Shown in pieces: positions 8,201-13,108 of a stretch of DNA of 14,838 nt. The position numbers were made by a program, and so were the translations under genes. The notes beneath the pieces are model-generated. The model was not told the origin of the DNA and ran no database searches. It saw only the letters and a list, made by a program, of their open reading frames with translations. Positions within the stretch are counted from its first letter, which is position 1, and each line of letters begins with the position of its first letter. Source of the stretch: Euryarchaeota archaeon UBA173 (GTDB taxonomy: Archaea > Thermoplasmatota > Poseidoniia > Poseidoniales > Thalassarchaeaceae). The stretch spans positions 1 to 14,838 of the forward strand of contig DAJH01000060.1 of assembly GCA_002498925.1 (NCBI GenBank), given 5' to 3'.

Positions 8201-8686
8201 GACGAGGGAGATGGAGCTTCGGTGACGCTTACTGTGGTTATTCTTGAGGCCCCTTTCAGCATGGGAGAATTTGTCTCCGACTATGGGATAATTATAGCCT
8301 TCATCCTGATTGTTGTAATTGGCGCTGCTGTGGTTCTACAAAAGAGAGGGGTTCCTGAGCATAGGGCTAGGTCTGATTCGTCACCCGGCAGGAAGAGAAT
8401 ATCAATGGACGATGCATTTGACAATCCCCAATATGATCCCTTCGCCAAGGAGGACGAAAGCCTTGATTCTCAGGCCCGAGAAGCTGATGCAGAGTCTGAG
8501 GGAGCCCATGAAAGCGTCGAATCCGAAGTTGACAGATTCTCTGGAGAAGGAGTGACAGAGGCTTTCGAGGAGCTTACTGGCGGGACGGTCGAAGAGGAAG
8601 TTGACGAATCTTCCCCGGAGGAGGTGGCAGTGTCCGTAGAAGAGGCTCTGGACGACGAAGACATCGAAGCACTCTTTGATGATTAG
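5204..8686 (+). CDS. Large surface-anchored protein with PKD/Ig-like repeats and acidic cytoplasmic tail
   Basis: A 1160-residue predicted type I membrane protein. It opens with a signal-peptide-like segment (MRDARAIAVGLAILLSSQYC). The region to about 390 is beta-rich, with two related openings of the W-x-N/V-x-D-x-W type (WRINDRWTY and NVGDEWHTDY). About 390-525 resembles a CARDB/Ig-like module. Then come about five PKD-like domains, starting near 527, 617, 704, 814 and 915, each with Asp-rich DDDG/DENDQ turns and an NI/NV-x-P junction. DSDGDGDPEND (about 965) resembles a calcium-binding loop. Six or so N-x-S/T sequons suit extracellular glycosylation. A single TM helix (1027-1046) is followed by a 114-residue, strongly acidic tail ending EALFDD. 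The ATG at 5204, with AGGGG five bases upstream, is chosen because it opens the signal peptide; a GTG at 5159 overlapping the TBP stop would put 15 extra residues before it. Ligand and role are unknown; adhesion or S-layer-type scaffold is inference. Confidence 0.82.
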   Translation: MRDARAIAVGLAILLSSQYCVLMIDGEQDILKEEEDQYFTSKNTGIVDLPTWRINDRWTYNGELDVRDFIATSGVSTNVDFLEGSLVKNIDDIYVMTVDNRSTLVYEARSEGTYEAEDIDLDGNNGDLVVEIDTTEIARVSDLATISQEATIDIDFQYQILWWTINIDVADLVISQTFSPPTEGYDFPLNVGDEWHTDYYQETDYSGQSDYVDIPADESSHESSSWEVVSRGAPGVSYASCQQSYNITNYDSNGDPVGYRWFCPSVRGDVYSSFTQSVGFLANHELVMYQAAPRTKQISVELEFPLSPVDMEQSVFANVTQNNQDVSGQSVEFRYGIEEDVRTFTTGSGGSAEITFNSGSEPDDSIGGPDTGSHGVIVWIPNQKIVGASTITIDPNTYAVDLIARSEGVTVQRVRDNQTITLDSVVGFNAIPGDILTFSIPVQNRGIVSSPPTTLSVYAPDGTSEDVSVPSLSSLGQSRVEVDWVVPQSQPIGDVSLSFTVDPNEEVSNDGNRSNNQGSFSLFIGRTPIAGLSIQAESLTLDQVSFNGLSSYDPDGGELSCEFTVQTLEGEYSAIEDDCIHEHTWDDDGVFVVRLIITDDENDQNSDESVVTILNRDPYVTVKSEYEWTPVLSPIEFNVEDVGDMDTQNPSAPVDILWKQPCEEGQVGFYCTVTPTSEGEYTAEVEVMDDDGAIVSGTKTIEVRNIAPTNPRSEIWLGDNRMIPDSRGVFIVNEGDSLRFEGWADDSENDMDALVHIWSPDAENNPDIVMESTGRKSTMEYIYHTSGMHLATLQVVDDDGESTEALIVPIEVMNIEPYISPISPPLPAAEDSLIDILIQVTDTSGDMLTLTRCFDLDPLSNSDGEGTSTDDCDLETDHISRSWPDATTAPEMIIFHVTDDDGATASVEIPLDIRNVKPVPKADSSEFLDVQEGDVLFFTANGTTDSVHDMANMLYNWDMDTTVDSDGDGDPENDIDIQGQWIEWTFNGYGSRTVKMTALDEGDGASVTLTVVILEAPFSMGEFVSDYGIIIAFILIVVIGAAVVLQKRGVPEHRARSDSSPGRKRISMDDAFDNPQYDPFAKEDESLDSQAREADAESEGAHESVESEVDRFSGEGVTEAFEELTGGTVEEEVDESSPEEVAVSVEEALDDEDIEALFDD

Positions 8687-8700
8687 TCGTCGGCGCCATC

Positions 8701-9171
8701 ATGGCCAACCTATTCCGACTACTCGGATTGCCCGACCCAACCAAGGTCAGCGGGGCTGGTATCTCGAAGAGGGGAGTCACAGTTGATCCGGAACCTCAGG
8801 CAGAGGACATATTCCACTACCTAGATGAGCAGGGCTGGTCAGATAGGACCAGGAGGATGAAGCCGGAGGCCCGGAGGCAGGTGGTATACCTCAAACCGGA
8901 TACCCTCCATAGGCTCCATACCGAAGGGATGTCCGATGTTCTCTCTGGTGGCAATATGATTCTCGTCGACCTGAGTTCACTGGTCCATATGCCCAGTCAA
9001 AGAGATGTTTGTAGGAGAAGGGTACAGGAGATGGCAGCACGCCTTGGCCTTCCAGTATTCGCCATCAACGATGATGATACGCTCCTAATGGTAGCAGGGG
9101 CGGGAATGAGAGTGGACACAAATAAGCATGAGTTGGGAATAGGTCGAAAGGACCATCTCACTGAGGCCTAA
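8701..9171 (+). CDS. sepF: SepF-like cell division protein (DUF552 family)
   Basis: A 156-residue protein resembling archaeal SepF, which anchors FtsZ to the membrane. The N-terminus MANLFRLLGL could form the short amphipathic membrane-targeting helix found in SepF. A charged linker (about 20-58) follows, and then a SepF-like core (60-137): VVYLKPDTLHRL, then SGGNMILVDLSSL, then a helix (QRDVCRRRVQEMAARLG), then VFAINDDDTLLMVAGAGMRV. The GNxIxVDLSxL strand, the helix and the final strand with a gIxI ending are the family pattern. The match is by eye and no residue is diagnostic alone, so the call is moderate. The gene starts 14 nt after the surface-protein stop, without a Shine-Dalgarno, so co-transcription is likely. 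Its TAA overlaps the TAG of the convergent small gene. No ftsZ is in the window. Confidence 0.65.
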   Translation: MANLFRLLGLPDPTKVSGAGISKRGVTVDPEPQAEDIFHYLDEQGWSDRTRRMKPEARRQVVYLKPDTLHRLHTEGMSDVLSGGNMILVDLSSLVHMPSQRDVCRRRVQEMAARLGLPVFAINDDDTLLMVAGAGMRVDTNKHELGIGRKDHLTEA

Positions 9172-9395
9172 GTTTCAGGTTCGTAAGAAACGGGGCCGTC
9201 TTCAAGCCAAGAGTCCAGGTCACCTGAGGCGACTTCCTCAATGGCGTGCTCGGTGAAGTCTCGATATGCTACCCACTTGGAAATCTCTTCTTCACTATCT
9301 CCCCTCTTTCGCTTCCTACGGATTGACTCGTCCGCATACTTCACACAACGCCTGAGAAATCTCTCCACAATTTCTCGTCTCGAGTCCTGACTCAT
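9168..9395 (-). CDS. Small charged conserved-looking hypothetical protein
   Basis: I do not recognise this 75-residue protein. It is soluble and predicted to be mostly helical. The first half is basic (SRREIVERFLRRCVKYADES, then RRKRKRGD); the second is acidic and holds SKWVAYRDFTEHAIEEVASG and DLDSWLEDG. The alternating charged and hydrophobic pattern suggests a helical hairpin or an adaptor. The ATG at 9395 lies three bases after the TGA of the peroxiredoxin, and the terminal TAG overlaps the convergent sepF stop, so the reading frame exactly fills the space between two confident genes. That packing is the main evidence that it is real. Co-expression with bcp is probable; function unknown. 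Confidence 0.6.
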   Translation of the reverse strand: MSQDSRREIVERFLRRCVKYADESIRRKRKRGDSEEEISKWVAYRDFTEHAIEEVASGDLDSWLEDGPVSYEPET

Positions 9396-9398
9396 TTC

Positions 9399-9887
9399 TC
9401 ACACCATCTCTAATTCTTCGATTAAATTGTCGACATGCCCCTTAGTTCCAACCTTGTAGCCGACCCACTTAAGATTGCCATCGACGCCAATGGCGAATGT
9501 CGATCTCAGAGTCCCCATGTAGGTTTTTCCATACATTTTTTTCTCTCTCCATGTCCCGTAGGCCAGATGGAGTTCAGCCTCTTCATCGACGACTAATTCG
9601 AATGGGAGTTCATGTTTGGAAATGAATTTCTCATGCGACTTCGCAGAGTCGGTAGAGACACCTAGTACCGTCCACTTATTATTTTCCAATCTCCCAATAT
9701 TGTCCCTGAAATCGCATGCCTGAACAGTGCAACCAGGGGTGTTGTCTCTAGGATAGAAATACAGAATCACGCCCCTTCCGGAATCCAGCATGTCCGATAG
9801 CGTAATTGTCGAGCCATCAGTTAGGACCGCCTTGAAGTCGGGCGCTTTGTCTCCAGAAGAGAGTGTTACAGGTTCTGCCATGTTCAT
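9399..9887 (-). CDS. bcp: Thiol peroxidase, Bcp/PrxQ-type peroxiredoxin
   Basis: A 162-residue cytoplasmic peroxiredoxin that reduces hydrogen peroxide and organic hydroperoxides at a cysteine. The thioredoxin-fold core starts at GDKAPDFKAVLTDG (12-25). The active-site segment YFYPRDNTPGCTVQACDFRD contains peroxidatic Cys53 with the preceding Thr50, and Cys58 five residues on, the resolving cysteine of the PrxQ/Bcp type that forms an intrahelical disulfide. TLRSTFAIGVDG carries the conserved Arg late in the fold. The length is typical. Two ATGs are possible (9887 and 9881, MNMAEP); neither has a good Shine-Dalgarno. It lies 25 nt after the unknown 190-residue gene, within the endonuclease III block, which suits a role against oxidative damage. 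Confidence 0.92.
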   Translation of the reverse strand: MNMAEPVTLSSGDKAPDFKAVLTDGSTITLSDMLDSGRGVILYFYPRDNTPGCTVQACDFRDNIGRLENNKWTVLGVSTDSAKSHEKFISKHELPFELVVDEEAELHLAYGTWREKKMYGKTYMGTLRSTFAIGVDGNLKWVGYKVGTKGHVDNLIEELEMV

Positions 9888-9912
9888 CCGAGAGGGGGCA
9901 TGATGATGACCT

Positions 9913-10485
9913 TTACTTCTCTATTATCGAGGACAGAGAAACTGCCGCGGGCCTTATTGGCGGCTCACTGAATCCGAAACACGACGATTCTGTACGGCTA
10001 GACATTGCTCCCAGATTGTCACCTGATACTATTGCAGATGCCCCTTTGAGCCACGAAATGGAACGTATGGAGTACCACTCCTCACTTCCGTTATTTGCTA
10101 TTCCATGAGTCCTTGTACCGAACAGTGTCTTAGCAAAGAAGTTCTCTACTGATGAAATGAACCAAAGCGGCCGAGGGAATGGCAGGGGGAATCTAAAGCC
10201 CCATGACATGTAGACGCTGAAGTCATCGGCCTTCACTGAAATCGATTTGCCGTCAATCTTTACGTCAACGGGTACGATCCTTATCTCTTCGAAGGAATAG
10301 AGGGACGAGACGTATTCAGCATGTTTCTCGGAAGGGGAAAGTAGTGTCCTATTGCCATTAGGGTCCGCCCACATAATGTTCGTGAATCCCCCCAATGGAG
10401 AATCATCCCATGCGCCGATTACAACGCGATCGCCCCTTTCAAAGGACGAAGAGAATATTCTCCCTCTGAATACCTCCCTCACCAT
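9913..10485 (-). CDS. Conserved-looking protein of unknown function between nth and bcp
   Basis: A 190-residue protein that I cannot assign to a function. It begins MVREVFRGRIFSSSFERGD and includes VVIGAWDDSPLGGFTNIMWA, DPNGNRTLLSP, a Phe/Pro/Trp-rich stretch around WGFRFPLPFPRPLWFISS, and GIANNGSEEWYSIRS. It appears mostly beta, without TM helices or a signal peptide. The sequence is reminiscent of conserved hypothetical proteins from actinobacteria and other marine microbes, but I recall no characterised member. The ATG at 10485 is chosen because GGGAGGAG lies eight bases before it and it overlaps the nth stop as ATGGTGA, a coupling arrangement. A longer frame to 10542 would overlap nth by 64 bases and is unlikely. 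Confidence 0.72.
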   Translation of the reverse strand: MVREVFRGRIFSSSFERGDRVVIGAWDDSPLGGFTNIMWADPNGNRTLLSPSEKHAEYVSSLYSFEEIRIVPVDVKIDGKSISVKADDFSVYMSWGFRFPLPFPRPLWFISSVENFFAKTLFGTRTHGIANNGSEEWYSIRSISWLKGASAIVSGDNLGAMSSRTESSCFGFSEPPIRPAAVSLSSIIEK

Positions 10486-11129
10486 TTCTTTCTCTCCTCC
10501 CTCATCCTCTTCTTTGTTGATGCCCATGAGCAAATTGGGCACAGCTCCATGTCGTGCCTCCTAGCTGGACAGTGCTCCCTACCGAAGTAGATTATCTGGA
10601 GGTGCCTACTGTTCCAGGTGTCCTTTGGGAATACCTTCTTCAGGTCCCTTTCCGTCTTTTCCACGCTCCTTCCATCCGAAAGCCCCCACCTGGATGCTAG
10701 TCGATGTATATGCGTATCAACTGGGAATGCAGGTACTCCGAAAGCCTGAGACATTACTACACTGGCAGTTTTGTGACCCACTCCTGCGAGTGATTCCAAG
10801 AAATCCCAATCTGGGCCGATCTCGCCCCCTGCCTCGTCTATCTGCTGGGCCATTCTTTTCAGATTCCTCGCCTTTGTGGGAGCGAGTCCTATCTGCCGGA
10901 TGAGGTGCTGTATCTCCTCGACCTCCAGTTTCATCATTTCTTTTGGTGTACTTGCGGCGGAGAAAAGATCCGGAGTTACCTCATTCACCTTCTTGTCCGT
11001 GGTCTGAGCGGAAAGCATCACGGCTACGAGAAGAGTGTAAGGATCTATGTGATCTAGTGGTATAGGGGTTTCTGGGTACATTTCATCAAGAAGTTCCCCG
11101 ATTTTAGTGGCCTTTTCGGACCGTTTCAT
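10479..11129 (-). CDS. nth: Endonuclease III, DNA glycosylase/AP lyase with incomplete Fe-S cysteine motif
   Basis: A 216-residue base-excision repair enzyme that removes oxidised pyrimidines and cuts at the abasic site. The helix-hairpin-helix SLAGVGHKTASVV carries the catalytic Lys120, and FPVDTHIHRLASRWGL carries Asp138; both numbers coincide with the E. coli enzyme. The N-terminal part has LLVAVMLSAQTTDKKVNEV, with the conserved LSAQTTD. The C-terminus has Cys187, Cys197 and Cys200 (HCPARRHDMELCPICSWAS) but no fourth cysteine, and the first gap is nine residues rather than six, so the standard 4Fe-4S loop is altered. The ATG at 11129 overlaps the upstream stop as TGATG and has GGAGGT six bases upstream; a GTG three bases earlier is less well placed. 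It overlaps the next gene by seven bases. Confidence 0.93.
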   Translation of the reverse strand: MKRSEKATKIGELLDEMYPETPIPLDHIDPYTLLVAVMLSAQTTDKKVNEVTPDLFSAASTPKEMMKLEVEEIQHLIRQIGLAPTKARNLKRMAQQIDEAGGEIGPDWDFLESLAGVGHKTASVVMSQAFGVPAFPVDTHIHRLASRWGLSDGRSVEKTERDLKKVFPKDTWNSRHLQIIYFGREHCPARRHDMELCPICSWASTKKRMREERKKW

Positions 11130-11335
11130 CACTCAACCTCCGGATCGTCCCTCATCCCTAGTATGAAAGCTGCCCCAGTGAAAAGCAATGGAACTCCGTA
11201 GCATGGTAAGAACATGAAATCGGATGATTCGGTGGAGTTTGTGTTGCCTCCCATAATGATGTATGCCAGTAGACCGAGGAACAGCCCTGGAAGGAGCGCG
11301 ATGGCAGCTAGGATGAGTCCGCGCACAAATCCCAT
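11129..11335 (-). CDS. Small two-TM membrane protein
   Basis: A 68-residue hydrophobic protein with two TM segments (about 5-27, GLILAAIALLPGLFLGLLAY, and about 42-60, MFLPCYGVPLLFTGAAFILG) around a short polar loop (GGNTNSTESSD) and an acidic tail (MRDDPEVE). I do not recognise it. The frame is preferred over the overlapping 11133-11405 frame because it gives a coherent membrane protein and ends in a TGATG junction with nth. The N-terminal MGFVRG supports an inside-facing N-terminus. No Shine-Dalgarno is seen. It is probably the first gene of the five-gene minus-strand block. Confidence 0.62.
   Translation of the reverse strand: MGFVRGLILAAIALLPGLFLGLLAYIIMGGNTNSTESSDFMFLPCYGVPLLFTGAAFILGMRDDPEVE
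11136..11141 (-). promoter_or_regulatory. Shine-Dalgarno site for nth
   Basis: GGAGGT on the minus strand lies six bases before the ATG at 11129, inside the end of the small membrane-protein gene. It decides the nth start in favour of ATG over the GTG at 11132 (spacing three), and with the TGATG overlap indicates translational coupling. Confidence 0.65.
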
Positions 11336-11441
11336 GACGTTCGCTGATTGAACTAACAGATGAAGGTTCGTCGGAAGACGGCAGAACAGAAATTAGGGAA
11401 TCCAACCCAATCCTCTCAAGTAAGTACCCCTTGGAACATGC

Positions 11442-11780
11442 ATGGCCACAGAACTCGTGGAACTTCTGGAGACGCTGTCCGTTGGCTTCTGCGGGGTGGC
11501 AACTCTCCTGTGGATGTCTATAGGGACTTTTGCCAGGATGGAGAAAGGTGAAGTTTTGGCGCAGCGGACAATAGCATCTCTCTGCGTGACTTCTGCGATG
11601 ATGCTGATCGCACTCAATGCCCTTGGAGGGGAGCTCTGGGGGTCTGGATCAATGGCTCTACCGATGGCACTAGTGGCAGTCATAGTTGCGATTTCGGCGA
11701 CACTCAACCTGAAAGGCAAGGATGTGCAGGGAGAGGCGAATCCCCACCAAATAAGGATGATGCGCCGTGAAGAAGAGTGA
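11442..11780 (+). CDS. Small three-TM membrane protein
   Basis: A 112-residue protein I cannot assign. Three hydrophobic stretches are visible at about 9-30 (LETLSVGFCGVATLLWMSIG), 40-61 (QRTIASLCVTSAMMLIALNA) and 70-90 (SMALPMALVAVIVAISATLN), followed by a basic, polar cytoplasmic-type tail (LKGKDVQGEANPHQIRMMRR). The ATG at 11442 lies 106 nt from the divergent membrane-protein gene. Another ATG four bases earlier is out of frame. I see no strong TATA box; CTCAAGTAAG near 11415 is at the right distance but a weak match. Its TGA directly abuts the convergent NifU-domain stop. Confidence 0.6.
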   Translation: MATELVELLETLSVGFCGVATLLWMSIGTFARMEKGEVLAQRTIASLCVTSAMMLIALNALGGELWGSGSMALPMALVAVIVAISATLNLKGKDVQGEANPHQIRMMRREEE

Positions 11781-12065
11781 CTATTGGGAGTTCTCTCCGC
11801 CTATTTTGTCATCGATGAAGGCCCTCATGTAAGCAGGGAGTTCGCCGTTGACGAATAACACATCGTTCACGTCTTCCAGTTTCATTAGAGAGTAGTAAAT
11901 TTGCATAGCGGTCATAGGCGTTGCACTACAGCCGGTGCATCCGCCCTCGAGGGAGATGGAAATGATGCCGTCTGTCGTGTCGATCACGTTGACGACTCCA
12001 TCGTGAGCATCCAAGACTGCTTGCACTGGGCCGACCGAGTCGAGGATGACCTGCTTGTCCACCAT
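11781..12065 (-). CDS. NifU C-terminal-domain Fe-S protein
   Basis: A 94-residue stand-alone NifU-like domain of the Nfu type, a carrier or scaffold that assembles and delivers iron-sulfur clusters. The core reads VGPVQAVLDAHDGVVNVIDT, followed by the cluster motif GGCTGCSATPMTAMQ with Cys43 and Cys46 (CxxC), and an amphipathic helix after it. The family's usual form is GxCxGCPxSxxTL; here Ala-Thr-Pro-Met-Thr replaces the usual residues, a modest variation. The ATG at 12065 has a weak GAGG eight bases upstream. It is divergent from the GMP-synthase-like gene across a 63-base gap. Fe-S proteins elsewhere in the window (the EMO-like protein and endonuclease III) are plausible clients, but nothing in the sequence ties them to it. 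Confidence 0.8.
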   Translation of the reverse strand: MVDKQVILDSVGPVQAVLDAHDGVVNVIDTTDGIISISLEGGCTGCSATPMTAMQIYYSLMKLEDVNDVLFVNGELPAYMRAFIDDKIGGENSQ

Positions 12066-12128
12066 GATGTCGCCTCAGAGTGCCTGTGCATGCGGGGGGC
12101 TTTCAAACAATCGCCCCTTCCGACAGCC

Positions 12129-13031
12129 ATGGATGGCGCATTGAGGGTCCTCGTTCTTGACCTCCTTGTAGAAAGATCTGAGTTCGGACATGGTGGAAAT
12201 CAGGAGGTTGTCAGCCCCATGACTAGGTATGGCGATGTGGAAGTTCTATTGGTTACGCCACAGATGCAGTCAATAGATTCAGGGAGAAAGGCGGCCGGAG
12301 AGGGGTTGGTGTTACTTTCTGAGAAGGACGTGCCGCACTGGGACCATGACTACGATTTCTGGAGTAGTTGCGAGGTTGAAATGAGTGGAGGCTCGGCAAG
12401 ATTCACTAGAATCGCACTTCCTATGGAAATTAACGATCGAGAAATGAAAGATTGGCTCGGATCAATCGATGTGGATGCAGTGGTTTGCTCGGGCTCCCGT
12501 AGGAATGTAACGATGTGGGAGGGGTGGATGGATAGTGCAGCATCGCTGATGAGAGTTGCTTCCACCTCCGGTATGCCGACACTGGGGATTTGCTTTGGGC
12601 ACCAACTTCTATGTAAATCTCTAGGATCTGAGGTAATTAGAGCAGAAAACATGTCTAGCGGTGTTTGGGACTTATCGCTCAACGAGGCTGGCATTAGAGA
12701 TGAGATATTTGGACTCAGGGAAGAGAGGGAGGGAGGGCCCGTAGTACTATACTCCCACCAGGACCATGTCGTCACCGTTCCGGAATGCTGCGAATTACTG
12801 GGGTCTGCCGAGCACAACTCCGTAACTGCAGTGAGGGTTATTGGGGCCCATGGTGAGAAGATGCCAGCATGGGGCCTGCAGTTTCACCCGGAGGCTGCCA
12901 AGCATAGGATAGAGAGGTCATTCGGCTGGGGGCACATTACTGAGGATGAAATGTTGGCATTTCAGAGAGAACATGATGGCGCTGGGGTCCTCGAAGCTTT
13001 TGCTAATGTGGTTTTGAGCCACAGGAGGTAG
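12129..13031 (+). CDS. GMP-synthase-like class I glutamine amidotransferase
   Basis: A 300-residue single-domain amidotransferase. The nucleophile elbow is TLGICFGHQLL with Cys155; YSHQDHVV (208-215) resembles the HxD segment of GMP synthase glutaminase domains; and LQFHPEA gives His253 and Glu255. The first 110 residues are longer than a minimal domain (DLLVERSEFGHGGN, then a Trp/His-rich segment near 70-78). No ATP-pyrophosphatase domain is attached and no synthetase gene is adjacent, so its acceptor reaction is unknown. The ATG at 12129 is chosen because the protein alignable to the family starts there; the open frame extends back to 11901, but that part is antisense to the NifU gene. A TATA-like TTTCAAAC (12101-12108) lies about 25 nt upstream. 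Confidence 0.8.
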   Translation: MDGALRVLVLDLLVERSEFGHGGNQEVVSPMTRYGDVEVLLVTPQMQSIDSGRKAAGEGLVLLSEKDVPHWDHDYDFWSSCEVEMSGGSARFTRIALPMEINDREMKDWLGSIDVDAVVCSGSRRNVTMWEGWMDSAASLMRVASTSGMPTLGICFGHQLLCKSLGSEVIRAENMSSGVWDLSLNEAGIRDEIFGLREEREGGPVVLYSHQDHVVTVPECCELLGSAEHNSVTAVRVIGAHGEKMPAWGLQFHPEAAKHRIERSFGWGHITEDEMLAFQREHDGAGVLEAFANVVLSHRR

Positions 13032-13033
13032 GT

Positions 13034-13048
13034 CGCCCCTTAGGGGCG
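13034..13048 (+). terminator. Short GC hairpin after the amidotransferase gene
   Basis: CGCCCC (13034-13039), loop TTA, GGGGCG (13043-13048) forms a six-base-pair perfect stem starting two bases after the stop, followed by GTTTCT. It could act as a terminator or an RNA-processing element. Archaeal termination mainly needs T-runs, and this T-run is short, so the role is uncertain. Confidence 0.45.
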
Positions 13049-13062
13049 GTTTCTATGACTTG

Positions 13063-13071
13063 AATTATAAG
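13063..13071 (+). promoter_or_regulatory. Probable TATA box of the pyrophosphatase gene
   Basis: AATTATAAG lies about 42 nt before the ATG at 13109. This would put the transcription start near 13092 and leave a leader of about 17 nt, within which AGGTTGAT (13098-13105) resembles a Shine-Dalgarno. The gene may therefore have its own leadered promoter downstream of the hairpin, unlike the leaderless TBP gene. Confidence 0.5.
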
Positions 13072-13108
13072 TGGGACTTTTGTCCGCGGGCCGAAACAGG
13101 TTGATATT

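Noticed and set aside
11133..11405. A 90-codon minus-strand frame overlapping the small two-TM gene
   Set aside because: It is Ser/Arg/His-rich without coherent hydrophobic or domain pattern, while the overlapping 11129-11335 frame gives a clean two-TM protein and a TGATG junction with nth.
11901..12128. N-terminal extension of the GMP-synthase-like gene
   Set aside because: These 76 codons are antisense to the NifU-domain gene, are Asp/His/Arg-rich without family similarity, and a suitable ATG lies at 12129.
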